A DNA stretch of 64,000 nt from Flavobacterium caeni (GCF_900101895.1 NZ_FMVF01000016.1:1-64000); one strand, 5' to 3'; shown: positions 26,754-35,302, counted from the stretch's first letter. Numbers and translations: made by a program. Notes: generated by a model not told the origin, from the letters alone.

Positions 26754-26836
26754 TTGTTTAATCGGTGAATCGTTTAATTGATTAACCGATCGTACCATTG
26801 AAGCTCCGATTAAACGATTAAACAGTTAAACGATTG
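26754..26836. repeat. AT-rich inverted-repeat cluster
   Basis: Units of TTTAATCG/CGATTAAA type are repeated in both orientations: GTTTAATCGG, ATCGTTTAATTGATTAACC, then CCGATTAAACGATTAAAC and AGTTAAACGATTG. The two halves can fold into a long hairpin after metF. A -7 match TATATTTG at 26849-26856 follows it and probably serves the next gene. Confidence 0.6.
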
Positions 26837-26870
26837 AACTAAAAACGATATATTTGCCGCATTCGGAATT

Positions 26871-27965
26871 ATGAAAACACTCCTAAGCGGCTTATTTTTA
26901 TTGCTCTCCTACGGATTGTTGGCGCAAGATACCGCCGAGTACGAAACCGTGGACGTGTCTTTTTTGCGCGGCAACGTCGTGCTGCATTCACCCGAACTTG
27001 CGCACCTGATCACCGGGCATCCCGAGGGCGTCATGGTGAGTTTCTCCAAAAAGACCAACGGCAACCAGGAATGGGAAGCCATCTACAATTACCCCGACTA
27101 TGGTGGCTACTTTTTGTACCAGGATTTGAAAAACCAACAACTGGGCGAATGTTACACCATAGGCGCGCACTACAATTTTTACTTCCTCAAACGGCATTTG
27201 ATGGTCAAGATCGCGCAAGGCGTGGCGCTGACGACCCATCCGTACGACAAAGTAAGCAACAGCAAGAACACCGCGTTTGGCTCGAAATTCATGGCCAACA
27301 CCAATTTTTTGATCGATTACAAAAAGGAAAACCTGGTGGGCAATTTTGGCGTGCAGGCCGGATTGGCGTTTACGCATTACTCGATGGGCCGCGTCAAATC
27401 GCCCAACAGCGGGCTCAACACCATTGGGCTCAACGTGGGCGTCAACTACAATTTTCGCGAGGTGCAGTACCGCAAAGTCGATACGACGCTGGCCAACGTT
27501 CGTTTTACCGAACCGGTACGGTTCAACGCCGTGTTTCGTGGCGGCGTCAACGAAAGCCCCGTCATTGGCAGCGGGCAAAAACCGTTTTATCATTTAAGTG
27601 CCTACGCCGACAAACGCATCGGACGCAAAAGCGCCTTGCAGTTGGGCATCGAAGGATTTGCGACGACCTCGAACAAGGAATACATCAAATACCGCGCGAT
27701 TGCCTTCCCCAACGAACCCATGGATGCCGATACCGATTACAAACGCGTAGGTGTTTTTGTCGGACACGAATTGTTCATCAACCGGTTGTCTATCGAGGTT
27801 CAGGTGGGTTACTACGCCTACGATCCGGCAAAACTCGACGTGTCTTTTTACGACCGCGTCGGGCTCAAATATTACATCACTAAAAAAATCTTTGGCGCGC
27901 TTTCGGTCAAGACGCACGGCTTTTTGGCCGAGGCGTTGGAGCTGGGCGTCGGGGTGCGTTTGTAA
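26871..27965 (+). CDS. PagL-like acyloxyacyl hydrolase family outer-membrane protein
   Basis: 364 residues with a signal peptide (MKTLLSGLFLLLSYGLLAQ) and many aromatic beta strands. The segment AGLAFTHYSMGRVKSPNSGLN (about 162-182, split here as FTHYSMG and PNSGLN) matches the active region of PagL-type lipid A deacylases, whose His-x-Ser pair is kept (HYS), although the usual Asn after Ser is Met. NTIGLNVGVNYNF follows as a strand. Bacteroidetes homologues are annotated as acyloxyacyl hydrolases; activity on lipid A is inferred and the Met substitution weakens it. The next gene starts one base after its stop. Confidence 0.65.
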   Translation: MKTLLSGLFLLLSYGLLAQDTAEYETVDVSFLRGNVVLHSPELAHLITGHPEGVMVSFSKKTNGNQEWEAIYNYPDYGGYFLYQDLKNQQLGECYTIGAHYNFYFLKRHLMVKIAQGVALTTHPYDKVSNSKNTAFGSKFMANTNFLIDYKKENLVGNFGVQAGLAFTHYSMGRVKSPNSGLNTIGLNVGVNYNFREVQYRKVDTTLANVRFTEPVRFNAVFRGGVNESPVIGSGQKPFYHLSAYADKRIGRKSALQLGIEGFATTSNKEYIKYRAIAFPNEPMDADTDYKRVGVFVGHELFINRLSIEVQVGYYAYDPAKLDVSFYDRVGLKYYITKKIFGALSVKTHGFLAEALELGVGVRL

Positions 27966-27966
27966 C

Positions 27967-28713
27967 ATGAAAAAGATAGTCGCTTTATGGTTGGTTTTGG
28001 TTTTGGCGGGCTGCGAAAAACCTGGCGATTGCATCAAATCGGCGGGTGCTACCACGGTCAAGACTTACGATGGTTTTTCGTTCCATACGGTTTTGGTCAA
28101 CCGCGGCATCGCACTCGTGATTGCGCAAGGCGACGTCTACAAAGTCGAGGTGCAGGCGGGCGAAAATCTCGTGAACGACATTACGGTCAAAGTCGAGAAC
28201 GGCGTGCTCACGCTCGAGGACCAAACCACATGCAATTGGGTGCGTGACTATGGGCAAACGGTGGTGTACATCACCGCGCCCAATTTGACCGACATTTACG
28301 CCAAGACCGAATTGCCGATCGTGTCACGCGGGACGTTGACTTTTCCCGATTTGCACATCGTTTCGATGGATTCGTACGACAGCTACAACGGTACGGGTAC
28401 GGGCGATTTCTATTTGAACATCGACAACCAAAACCTCATGATCGAGAACAACACTGTGTCGCGGTTTTATTTGTCGGGGCACACCAACAACCTGCAGCTC
28501 TCGGTGTATGAGTCGGGCGGTATTTTTTACGGACAGGAGTTGATGGCCGAACAGGTTGTGTTGTACCACCGCGGGTCGAACGATTTGTACGTGCATCCCG
28601 TCCAATCTATTTCGGGCAATATTTTCAACATCGGCAACGTGTTCTCAGTGAGGCGGCCGCCGCTGATTGACGTGACCGAGCATTACCAGGGGCGGTTGTT
28701 CGTGCTCGAATAG
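27967..28713 (+). CDS. Lipoprotein with DUF2807-type auto-transporter head (GIN) domain
   Basis: 248 residues with lipoprotein signal MKKIVALWLVLVLAGC (lipobox LAGC, Cys16). The body is a repetitive beta structure (IALVIAQGDVYKVEVQAG, ENGVLTLEDQTTC, NLMIENNTVSRFYLSG) matching the GIN domain common in Bacteroidetes periplasmic or surface lipoproteins. It follows the PagL-like gene by one base and is likely co-expressed with it. Biochemical role unknown. Confidence 0.82.
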   Translation: MKKIVALWLVLVLAGCEKPGDCIKSAGATTVKTYDGFSFHTVLVNRGIALVIAQGDVYKVEVQAGENLVNDITVKVENGVLTLEDQTTCNWVRDYGQTVVYITAPNLTDIYAKTELPIVSRGTLTFPDLHIVSMDSYDSYNGTGTGDFYLNIDNQNLMIENNTVSRFYLSGHTNNLQLSVYESGGIFYGQELMAEQVVLYHRGSNDLYVHPVQSISGNIFNIGNVFSVRRPPLIDVTEHYQGRLFVLE

Positions 28714-28734
28714 TGCAAAAATGACGTGCGAGGC

Positions 28735-29637
28735 CTAGCTGTTTTTTTTGGTCACTTCGCGGAACACCGCTTCGAGGTTTTTGTTGCGCAAGTTGAGTTG
28801 CAATGTCTTGAGCCCGTTGGCTTGCGCGAAATCAAAAACGGCCGGACGGCAATCGGTATCCGATTCGAAAGTGAGTTCCCACATCATGTCGTGCGTGTTT
28901 TTCCACGCGGTGATGTTCGGGATTTGCGCCAGCAGCTGCTCTTCGACGCGCAAATCGAATTCGACTTCAATCACTTGTTCCTGGCCTTTGACGATGTGTT
29001 CGATCTTTTCGTCCTTGACGATTTGGCCGTGGTTAATGATGATTACGCGGTCGCAAATCGCCTCGACTTCCTGCATGATGTGCGTAGAGAGGAACACCGT
29101 TTTGTTTTTGCCCGCGTTCTTAATGACATTCCTGATTTCGACCAATTGGTTCGGGTCGAGCCCCGTAGTAGGTTCGTCCAAAATCAAAACATCGGGATTG
29201 TGCAGCAGCGCATTGGCGAGCCCAACGCGTTGGCGGTAACCTTTTGAAAGTTGCCCTATTTTCTTGTGACTTTCGGGTGTGAGACCCGTGAGCGCGATCA
29301 CTTCGTCGATGCGGGATTTACCCACGCCGTACACATCGGCATTGAACGCAAGGTACTCGCGCACATACAAATCCAGGTACAGCGGATTGTGTTCGGGCAA
29401 GTAGCCAATCGCGCGTTGTACGGCTTTCGGGTTGTGGTTTACGTCGTGTCCGTTCACGGTGGCCGATCCTTCGTCGGGCGAGAGATAGGTCGTCAGGATT
29501 TTCATCAACGTCGACTTGCCCGCGCCGTTGGGCCCGAGGAAACCTACAATTTCGCCTTTTTCGATCGAAAATGAAACCGCATCGAGCGCCTTTTGCGCGC
29601 CGTAACTTTTAGAAATACCGCTGACCGTGATAGACAT
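28735..29637 (-). CDS. gldA: Gliding-motility ABC transporter ATP-binding protein GldA
   Basis: 300-residue ATPase subunit. Walker A GPNGAGKST (about 35-43), Q-loop region LPEHNPLYLDLYVREYL, signature LSKGYRQRVGLANAL, Walker B VLILDEPTTGLDPNQ and the switch His in FLSTHIMQEV are all present. The LPEHNPLY and LSKGYRQRVGLA phrases are characteristic of GldA, which works with GldF and GldG in flavobacterial gliding and type IX secretion contexts. GldF/GldG are not in this window. I start at ATG 29637, giving MSITVSGISKSYG; an upstream in-frame codon at 29655 overlaps the -7 box TACATTTG (29653-29660, minus strand). Confidence 0.9.
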   Translation of the reverse strand: MSITVSGISKSYGAQKALDAVSFSIEKGEIVGFLGPNGAGKSTLMKILTTYLSPDEGSATVNGHDVNHNPKAVQRAIGYLPEHNPLYLDLYVREYLAFNADVYGVGKSRIDEVIALTGLTPESHKKIGQLSKGYRQRVGLANALLHNPDVLILDEPTTGLDPNQLVEIRNVIKNAGKNKTVFLSTHIMQEVEAICDRVIIINHGQIVKDEKIEHIVKGQEQVIEVEFDLRVEEQLLAQIPNITAWKNTHDMMWELTFESDTDCRPAVFDFAQANGLKTLQLNLRNKNLEAVFREVTKKNS

Positions 29638-29829
29638 ATGGGAGATTTTTCGCAAATGTAATCAAAAGAGTTGGATTGCTTTGGCCGCCGCCGATTTTGA
29701 CAAAATTTTAATGCAATTCGCGTTAAACTGTCGATAACTATGTTTACAAACCCAATTTTGCAGCCATTCAAGGTGTCGAAAAAAGTTGAAATTTTATGCT
29801 AATAAATGAAACAACTAAAATCAAACACC

Positions 29830-30441
29830 ATGAAAAAAACACTGATCATCGCAGCACTGGCTTTCTTTGGGATGGCCAACGCACAAAAGGGAACCATCCT
29901 CGTAGGCGGGAACGTCTATTACAACACCGGAAAGAACTCAGTGGGTCCAAACGAAAACAAGAGCAATTACTTTGAGTTTGCGCCTATGGTTGGCTATCAG
30001 TTTACTGACAAATGGACTGCAGGCATCGTGGGAGGTATCGCCAGTCAAAAGAATGAAAACACTAGCAATTTGAACCCGGCTTCGAACACCGAGCAAAAGC
30101 AGAACGATTTTAAAATTGGCGCGTTTGGCAGGTACACCATTCCTTTGGGTGAAACGTTCGCTGCGTTTGCACAACTCGAGGCGGGCTACCAAGGCAGAAA
30201 AGACGAAGATACATCGTTCAACGGCTTTTTTTCGACCACGACAACCAGCAAGGCAAGCGGGTTTTTCGTGGGCATCACCCCCGCACTGTTCATCAACATG
30301 AACAAAGGCTTTGGATTGAACTTCGGTATTGGCGGTATCGGATACGAGACGCTCAACTACGACAACAACGGTGGCGATTTCAGCCAGTTCAACATCTCAT
30401 TCGGGCAGTCGTTCAACATCGGGATTTCTAAAAACTTCTAA
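29830..30441 (+). CDS. Outer-membrane beta-barrel porin-like protein
   Basis: 203 residues: signal peptide MKKTLIIAALAFFGMANAQ, then alternating amphipathic strands with aromatic girdles (ILVGGNVYYNT, FEFAPMVGYQFTDKWTAGIV, FGRYTIPLGETFAAFAQLE), ending in FNIGISKNF, a typical C-terminal aromatic strand. This fits the small 8-strand outer-membrane barrel family (OMP_b-brl). No substrate is evident. ATG 29830 is chosen over 29806 because it begins the signal peptide. A terminator follows at 30469-30492. Confidence 0.82.
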   Translation: MKKTLIIAALAFFGMANAQKGTILVGGNVYYNTGKNSVGPNENKSNYFEFAPMVGYQFTDKWTAGIVGGIASQKNENTSNLNPASNTEQKQNDFKIGAFGRYTIPLGETFAAFAQLEAGYQGRKDEDTSFNGFFSTTTTSKASGFFVGITPALFINMNKGFGLNFGIGGIGYETLNYDNNGGDFSQFNISFGQSFNIGISKNF

Positions 30442-30468
30442 GAACCTGCAAACGCAATCCACAGAAAG

Positions 30469-30492
30469 GCATCCAAAATCGGATGCTTTTTT
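30469..30492 (+). terminator. Rho-independent terminator of the porin-like gene
   Basis: GCATCC, loop AAAATC, GGATGC, then T6. Confidence 0.82.
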
Positions 30493-30511
30493 GTTAAAAA
30501 AACGCCATCGT

Positions 30512-30543
30512 TTGTCGACCCGAAATAAATTTTCCTATTTTAG
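30512..30543 (+). promoter_or_regulatory. Promoter of the pheA operon leader
   Basis: TTG at 30512-30514 and TATTTTAG at 30536-30543 (one mismatch to TAnnTTTG) with a 21-bp spacer, about 18 bp before the leader peptide start. Confidence 0.5.
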
Positions 30544-30560
30544 CCAAACAAAATAAAAGC

Positions 30561-30638
30561 ATGTTCAATAACAACGCATATTACTACAATTCATTTTACT
30601 TCTTTAGCCAGAAGCGGGATTGTCGTGGTGTTATTTGA
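30561..30638 (+). CDS. Phe/Tyr-rich leader peptide of the pheA operon
   Basis: A 25-codon frame starting MFNNNAYYYNSFYFFSQK, with four Phe and four Tyr between positions 2 and 15. Immediately after the aromatic run, codons 19-21 contain CGGGATTGT (30615-30623), which is exactly complementary to ACAATCCCG (30663-30671) in the 5' arm of the following terminator. A ribosome stalled for charged Phe- or Tyr-tRNA would free this segment to block the terminator. It lies directly in front of pheA, an aminotransferase and tyrA, as expected for an aromatic amino-acid attenuator. Function inferred, architecture seen directly. Confidence 0.85.
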   Translation: MFNNNAYYYNSFYFFSQKRDCRGVI

Positions 30639-30664
30639 AAAATTATTAATTCAATATCCTATAC

Positions 30665-30693
30665 AATCCCGATGCAAATCGGGATTTTTTTTT
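30665..30693 (+). terminator. Attenuator terminator of the pheA operon
   Basis: AATCCCGAT, loop GCAA, ATCGGGATT, then T8, ending 11 bp before the pheA start codon. Confidence 0.92.
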
Positions 30694-30703
30694 GTCCAAA
30701 CCG

Positions 30704-31522
30704 ATGCAAAAAGTAGCCATACAAGGAATTCTAGGTTCGTTCCATCACCAGGTCGCCATCGATTATTTTGGTGCCGGCGTTGCCGTCGATGAATGTTTGT
30801 CGTTCGAAGCGCTTGTCGACAGCCTGCTCACGGGGCATTCAACGCGCGCCGTCATGGCGATTGAAAATTCGATTGCGGGTTCGATCATCCCGAATTATGC
30901 GCTCATCGATCGGCACGAATTGCAAATCACAGGCGAGCATTATCTGAACATTCACCAAAATTTGATGGCGCTGCCGAATCAAAAAATAGCCGATTTGACC
31001 GAGGTTCATTCGCATCCGATGGCGCTGCTGCAATGCATGGCATTTCTCAAAAAACACCCGCACCTCAAATTGGTCGAAGACAAAGACACCGCCGAAACCG
31101 CGCGCCGCATCCGCGAAAAAGGAACCACCGGAATCGCCGCGATCGCGAGCAAAGCCGCCGCGCAATTGTACGATCTGGAAATCCTCGCGTCCGAAATCCA
31201 AACCATCAGCAACAACATGACGCGGTTTGTGGTGCTCGAAAAGCAATCGGTTGTCGATAAGAAGTTCGACAAAGCATCGCTCAAATTCGAACTCAAACAT
31301 GAACGCGGCAGTTTGGCCGCCGTGCTCAATGTGATGGCCGATTGCGGGCTCAACCTCACCAAGATCCAATCGTTGCCCAAGATCGAAACGCCGTGGAAAT
31401 ACGTTTTTTTTGTCGATGTGACTTTCGACGATTATTCGAATTACGAACGCGCACAATCGCAAATTACCCAAATGGCCGAACATTTCAAGGTGCTCGGCGA
31501 ATATAACAACGAACAGCCATGA
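30704..31522 (+). CDS. pheA: Prephenate dehydratase
   Basis: Converts prephenate to phenylpyruvate in Phe synthesis. 272 residues, no chorismate mutase domain. N-terminal IQGILGSFHHQVAIDYFG, the conserved NNMTRFVVLEK with the catalytic Thr-Arg-Phe (about 177-179), and an ACT domain (HERGSLAAVLNVMADCGLNL, ESRP-type loop replaced by SLPKIETPWKY) that normally binds Phe for feedback inhibition. Start ATG 30704 directly after the attenuator terminator; an earlier TTG lies in its T run. Stop overlaps the aminotransferase start (ATGA). Confidence 0.94.
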   Translation: MQKVAIQGILGSFHHQVAIDYFGAGVAVDECLSFEALVDSLLTGHSTRAVMAIENSIAGSIIPNYALIDRHELQITGEHYLNIHQNLMALPNQKIADLTEVHSHPMALLQCMAFLKKHPHLKLVEDKDTAETARRIREKGTTGIAAIASKAAAQLYDLEILASEIQTISNNMTRFVVLEKQSVVDKKFDKASLKFELKHERGSLAAVLNVMADCGLNLTKIQSLPKIETPWKYVFFVDVTFDDYSNYERAQSQITQMAEHFKVLGEYNNEQP

Positions 31523-32676
31523 TCACAGCCAAACGCCTCTCGCAGGTCGGGGAATACTATTTTTCGGCCAAATTAAAGGAAGTCCGACAACTTGCCGCTT
31601 CGGGAAAATCGGTCATCAACATGGGCATCGGCAGCCCCGATTTACCGCCGTCGTCGTCCGTAATTGATGCGATGGTATCGGCCTTGTCGCAGCCCGGCGC
31701 GCACCAATACCAAAGTTATCAAGGCTTGCCCGAATTGCGCCGTGCGATGCAGTCGTTTTACCATGAACATTTTAATGTGGCGCTCGATGCCGATGCCGAA
31801 ATCCTGCCGCTGATGGGTTCCAAGGAAGGCATCGTGCACATTTCGCTCGCGTTTTTGAACGAAGGCGACCAGGTGCTGATTCCAAATCCGGGTTATCCAA
31901 CGTATGTTTCGGCGACACATCTTGCGGGTGGCGAACCGGTTTTTTACGATTTGGAGCAAGCCAACGATTGGCAACCCGATTTCGATGCGCTCGAGAAGTC
32001 CGATCTGTCCAAAGTCAAATTGATGTGGGTCAATTACCCACACATGCCGACGGGTGCGACGGGCAGTTTAGCGTTGTTTGAAAAACTAGTCGATTTTGCC
32101 AAACGCAACGAGATTTTGATCGTCAACGACAATCCGTACAGCTTTATTTTGAATGACAATCCGATTTCGATTTTGCAGGTCGATGGCGCTAAAGAAGTCG
32201 CACTCGAACTCAACTCGCTCTCGAAAACGTTCAACATACCGGGTTGGCGCGTAGGGATGGTGCTCGGCAATCCGCAGTTGCTCGACGCGATTTTAAAGGT
32301 CAAAAGCAACATGGACAGCGGGATGTTTTATGCGCTCCAAAAAGGTGCGGCCGCCGCGCTGCAAAGCGATGCCGATTGGTTTGAAAGCCAAAACACAATC
32401 TACGGCCAACGCCGCGATTTGATTTTTGAATTGGCGACTGCCCTCGGTTGCACGTTCGACCGCAATGCCGTCGGGTTGTTCGTTTGGGCCAAATTGCAAA
32501 AAAACGTCGCGTCGGCAGAAAGTTTTATTGACGATATTTTGTACAACCAACACGTGTTTATCACGCCCGGAACAGTTTTCGGCAGCCAAGGCGAAGGCTA
32601 CATCCGTTTTTCGCTTTGCGTGCCCGAAGACCAAATCAAGCAAGCCATCGAACGCATCAAAAACAGACAACCATGA
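31519..32676 (+). CDS. Class I/II PLP aminotransferase, aromatic or aspartate type
   Basis: 385 residues of fold type I. Visible: NMGIGSPDLPPSSSVIDAM, HQYQSYQGLPELRRAM, GYPTYVSATHLAGG, NYPHMPTGATGS, and the PLP lysine in LNSLSKTFNIPGWRVGMVLG (about residue 234). Its place between pheA and tyrA, with four-base overlaps on both sides, indicates that it transaminates phenylpyruvate and hydroxyphenylpyruvate, or prephenate to arogenate; the choice cannot be read. The residues resemble the aspartate/LL-diaminopimelate aminotransferase-like subgroup. Confidence 0.88.
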   Translation: MITAKRLSQVGEYYFSAKLKEVRQLAASGKSVINMGIGSPDLPPSSSVIDAMVSALSQPGAHQYQSYQGLPELRRAMQSFYHEHFNVALDADAEILPLMGSKEGIVHISLAFLNEGDQVLIPNPGYPTYVSATHLAGGEPVFYDLEQANDWQPDFDALEKSDLSKVKLMWVNYPHMPTGATGSLALFEKLVDFAKRNEILIVNDNPYSFILNDNPISILQVDGAKEVALELNSLSKTFNIPGWRVGMVLGNPQLLDAILKVKSNMDSGMFYALQKGAAAALQSDADWFESQNTIYGQRRDLIFELATALGCTFDRNAVGLFVWAKLQKNVASAESFIDDILYNQHVFITPGTVFGSQGEGYIRFSLCVPEDQIKQAIERIKNRQP

Positions 32677-33530
32677 AAATAGCCATCATCGGAACCGGAC
32701 TCATCGGCGGATCGCTCGCGCTCGATTTGCAATCGGTGTTTGCGCAAGCCACGGTTTTGGGCATCGATCAAAACGACGCGCATTTGGACGAGGCTTTATC
32801 ACTGGGCATCATCCACCAAAAAGCGACGTTTGAAGATTTGCCCGAAGTCGATTTGGTTATTGTCGCAATTCCCGTCGACGCCGCGCTGCAAGTGGTTCCG
32901 AAAATCCTCGACCTGATTCCAGACCACGCGCTGGTCATCGAAACCGGCTCGACCAAAAAACCCATTTGCGAACTGGTCGAAAAACACCCCAAACGCCGCA
33001 ATTTCATGGCCACGCACCCGATTGCAGGAACCGAATTTTCAGGCCCATCGGCAGCGATCAAAGGACTGTTCGCAGGAAAAACAAACATCATTTGCGAAGT
33101 CGAAATGACTACCTTTAGGCTCCAGGAAAAAGCGCTGTTCATCTTCAAGGAAATCGGGATGCGCATCCGCTACATGGAGCCCAAATCGCACGACAAACAC
33201 ATTGCGTACGTCTCGCACCTGTCGCACATTTCGTCGTTCATGCTCGGCAAAACCGTCATCGAAAAAGAAAAGCACGAAAGGGATATCTTTGACATGGCGG
33301 GCAGCGGGTTCGAAAGTACGGTGCGATTGGCCAAAAGTTCGCCCGAAATGTGGACGCCGATTTTCAAACAAAACCGCAAGCACGTCGCCAAAAGCCTCGA
33401 CGAATACATCGCCAATTTGCAGCAGTTCAAAGCACTTTTGGAGGGTGAGGATTACGACGCGATTTTCGAGGAAATGCACGGCGTCAACAGGATTAAGGAA
33501 ATATTGAACGGGATGGGGAAGAAGTTTTAA
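32673..33530 (+). CDS. tyrA: Prephenate dehydrogenase
   Basis: Oxidises prephenate to hydroxyphenylpyruvate (or arogenate to tyrosine). 285 residues: NAD-binding IIGTGLIGGSLALDL (residues 4-18), ETGSTKKPICELV, the catalytic-region HPIAGTEFSGPSAA, and HIAYVSHLSHISSFML. ATG 32673 overlaps the aminotransferase stop (ATGA). No ACT domain follows. A repeat element separates it from the DAHP synthase gene. Confidence 0.93.
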   Translation: MKIAIIGTGLIGGSLALDLQSVFAQATVLGIDQNDAHLDEALSLGIIHQKATFEDLPEVDLVIVAIPVDAALQVVPKILDLIPDHALVIETGSTKKPICELVEKHPKRRNFMATHPIAGTEFSGPSAAIKGLFAGKTNIICEVEMTTFRLQEKALFIFKEIGMRIRYMEPKSHDKHIAYVSHLSHISSFMLGKTVIEKEKHERDIFDMAGSGFESTVRLAKSSPEMWTPIFKQNRKHVAKSLDEYIANLQQFKALLEGEDYDAIFEEMHGVNRIKEILNGMGKKF

Positions 33531-33534
33531 TTTT

Positions 33535-33660
33535 GGGCGTTCGTCGGCTCGCACAAAGCTGATCGCATTGTGCTCGCCGCCACCGCGTCTTTCGCTCTAT
33601 CTTTTACGGCCTCCGCTGCGCTGCGGCCGCAAAAGGATGCCGCTTCAACCGCTAACGCAG
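33535..33660 (+). repeat. Short-form hairpin repeat (copy F)
   Basis: GGGCGTTCGTCGGC..., GCGTCTTTCGCTCTATCTT, the stem TTTTACGGCC/GGCCGCAAAA, then GGATGCCGCTTCAACCGC and TAACGC. It sits inside the aromatic operon between tyrA and the DAHP synthase gene. Confidence 0.72.
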
Positions 33661-33701
33661 CCCATCCAGACAACAACATTTATCAAAAAAAGAAAAACAT
33701 C

Positions 33702-34784
33702 ATGCAAAACCATAAACAACTCAGAAACTGGCTCGATGAATTCAAACTCGAACACCCCATCGTCATCGCGGGCCCTTGCAGCGCCGAAACCGAAGAACAG
33801 GTTTTGGACATTGCGCACCAACTCAAAAATTCAGACGTCAGCATCTACCGTGCGGGCATCTGGAAACCACGAACGCGTCCCGGCGGATTCGAAGGCGTGG
33901 GTGCCATCGGGCTCAAATGGCTGCAAAAGGCCAAGTCCGAATCCGGACTGCTCATGGCCGTTGAAGTGGCCACGGCGGCGCACGTCAAACTCGCGCTCGA
34001 ACACGACATCGATGTGTTGTGGATTGGTGCACGCACGACCGTCAACCCGTTTGCCGTACAGGAAATCGCCGATGCATTGCAGGATACCGATAAGATTGTG
34101 TTGGTCAAGAATCCCGTCAACCCCGATCTGGCGTTGTGGCTCGGCGGCGTCGAACGGTTGTACAAAGCAGGAATCAAAAAACTGGGCGTCATCCACCGCG
34201 GGTTTTCGACGTACGAAAAAACCAAATACCGCAACATCCCCGAATGGCAAATCGCAATCGAGTTGCAAAGCCGTTTCCCCGATTTGCCGCTCATTTGCGA
34301 TCCGTCGCACATCACGGGCAAGCGCGACATGATCCAGGAAATTGCGCAACAGGCGCTCGATTTGAACTATGATGGGCTCATGATCGAGACGCACAACAAC
34401 CCCGACGAAGCGTGGAGCGACGCGGCGCAACAAGTCACACCTGAAAGGCTCAAACAAATCCTTGACGACTTGCGCATCCGCCAACTCACGACCGAGGCCG
34501 ACAGTTTCAATACCGAGATGAACAAGCTACGCGCGCAAATCGACATCGACGACAGCAAACTACTCGAGGTGTTGGGTCATCGCATGAAGATCGCCGAACA
34601 AATCGGGGCGCTCAAAAAAGCCAACAACATTGCGGTGTTGCAAAACAAACGCTGGAACGAAGTGCTCGAGAAAATGATCGCCGAGGGTGGCCAAAAAGGG
34701 CTCACGGAAGAATTTATCCTGCGCATCTTTAAGGCCATCCACGAGGAAAGCATAAGCCATCAGGTGAAAGTCATCAACGGATAA
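33702..34784 (+). CDS. aroF: DAHP synthase - chorismate mutase fusion
   Basis: Bifunctional enzyme of 360 residues. The N-terminal type I-beta DAHP synthase (about 1-260) shows IAGPCSAETEEQ, RAGIWKPRTRPGGFEG, KNPVNPDLALWLGG, HRGFSTYEK and CDPSHITGKRD; it condenses PEP with erythrose-4-phosphate. The C-terminal chorismate mutase (about 270-355) has AQIDIDDSKLLEVLGHRMKI and IAVLQNKRWNEVLEKM. This order (CM at the C-terminus) is that of Bacteroidetes enzymes, in which the CM domain mediates inhibition by prephenate. It thus supplies both entry to the shikimate pathway and the prephenate used by PheA and TyrA. Start ATG 33702; the upstream part of the frame is repeat sequence. Confidence 0.94.
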   Translation: MQNHKQLRNWLDEFKLEHPIVIAGPCSAETEEQVLDIAHQLKNSDVSIYRAGIWKPRTRPGGFEGVGAIGLKWLQKAKSESGLLMAVEVATAAHVKLALEHDIDVLWIGARTTVNPFAVQEIADALQDTDKIVLVKNPVNPDLALWLGGVERLYKAGIKKLGVIHRGFSTYEKTKYRNIPEWQIAIELQSRFPDLPLICDPSHITGKRDMIQEIAQQALDLNYDGLMIETHNNPDEAWSDAAQQVTPERLKQILDDLRIRQLTTEADSFNTEMNKLRAQIDIDDSKLLEVLGHRMKIAEQIGALKKANNIAVLQNKRWNEVLEKMIAEGGQKGLTEEFILRIFKAIHEESISHQVKVING

Positions 34785-34786
34785 AG

Positions 34787-35302
34787 CTATTTTTTTTCGG
34801 TTTCGGCGACTTCCTTGGCGCGGTCTGAGGTGGCCATGTCGCGAATGCAGTAGTATTTGCCGTCACGTTTGACAAACAGCGCCACAAAGTTGCCTGAAAA
34901 CAACAACGTACTCGACGAGTCAGAAATCTTGTAGCTGCCGAGCTCTACCACCTGTTCGCCATCGGACGAAGGGAATACTTCGTTGGTGACATAGGTGACT
35001 TTGGTGATGCCCGGCGGCCTGCGCGCTACTTCGTCTTTCATGTCTTTGTGGATGGCGGCGCGGCCCACGGCAGGCATACGGTCGTAAGGATAGCTCGTTG
35101 CGTCTTCGGCATAATACGTCATGCCGTCTATTTCGCCCAAGCTTTGTGCCGTGGCAAATTGGTTTTCGATGGCTTGGATTTCGTTCTTGATTTGGGTGAC
35201 ATCTATGGGTTCGTCGCCCGCCATCGCTCCTTTTTTGTTACAGGAAAACAGCACCACCGCCAAGCAACACCAAGCGGAAAGGATTGTAATTTTACTTTTC
35301 AT
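34787..35302 (-). CDS. DUF4440/SnoaL-like lipoprotein
   Basis: 171 residues with a lipoprotein signal, lipobox VLFSC (Cys about 21), and a single NTF2-like domain: AIENQFATAQSLGEIDGMTYYAEDA and VGRAAIHKD in the first half, and KVTYVTNEVFPSSDGEQVVELG and FVALFVKRDGKYYCIRDMA in the second. This is the DUF4440 pattern, also seen in ketosteroid-isomerase-like proteins. Probably periplasmic. Convergent with the DAHP synthase gene, with a two-base gap. Role unknown. Confidence 0.8.
   Translation of the reverse strand: MKSKITILSAWCCLAVVLFSCNKKGAMAGDEPIDVTQIKNEIQAIENQFATAQSLGEIDGMTYYAEDATSYPYDRMPAVGRAAIHKDMKDEVARRPPGITKVTYVTNEVFPSSDGEQVVELGSYKISDSSSTLLFSGNFVALFVKRDGKYYCIRDMATSDRAKEVAETEKK

Noticed and set aside
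26746..26870. Possible leader peptide or riboswitch after metF
   Set aside because: No short frame rich in a single amino acid and no known aptamer motif; only the AT-rich palindromes.
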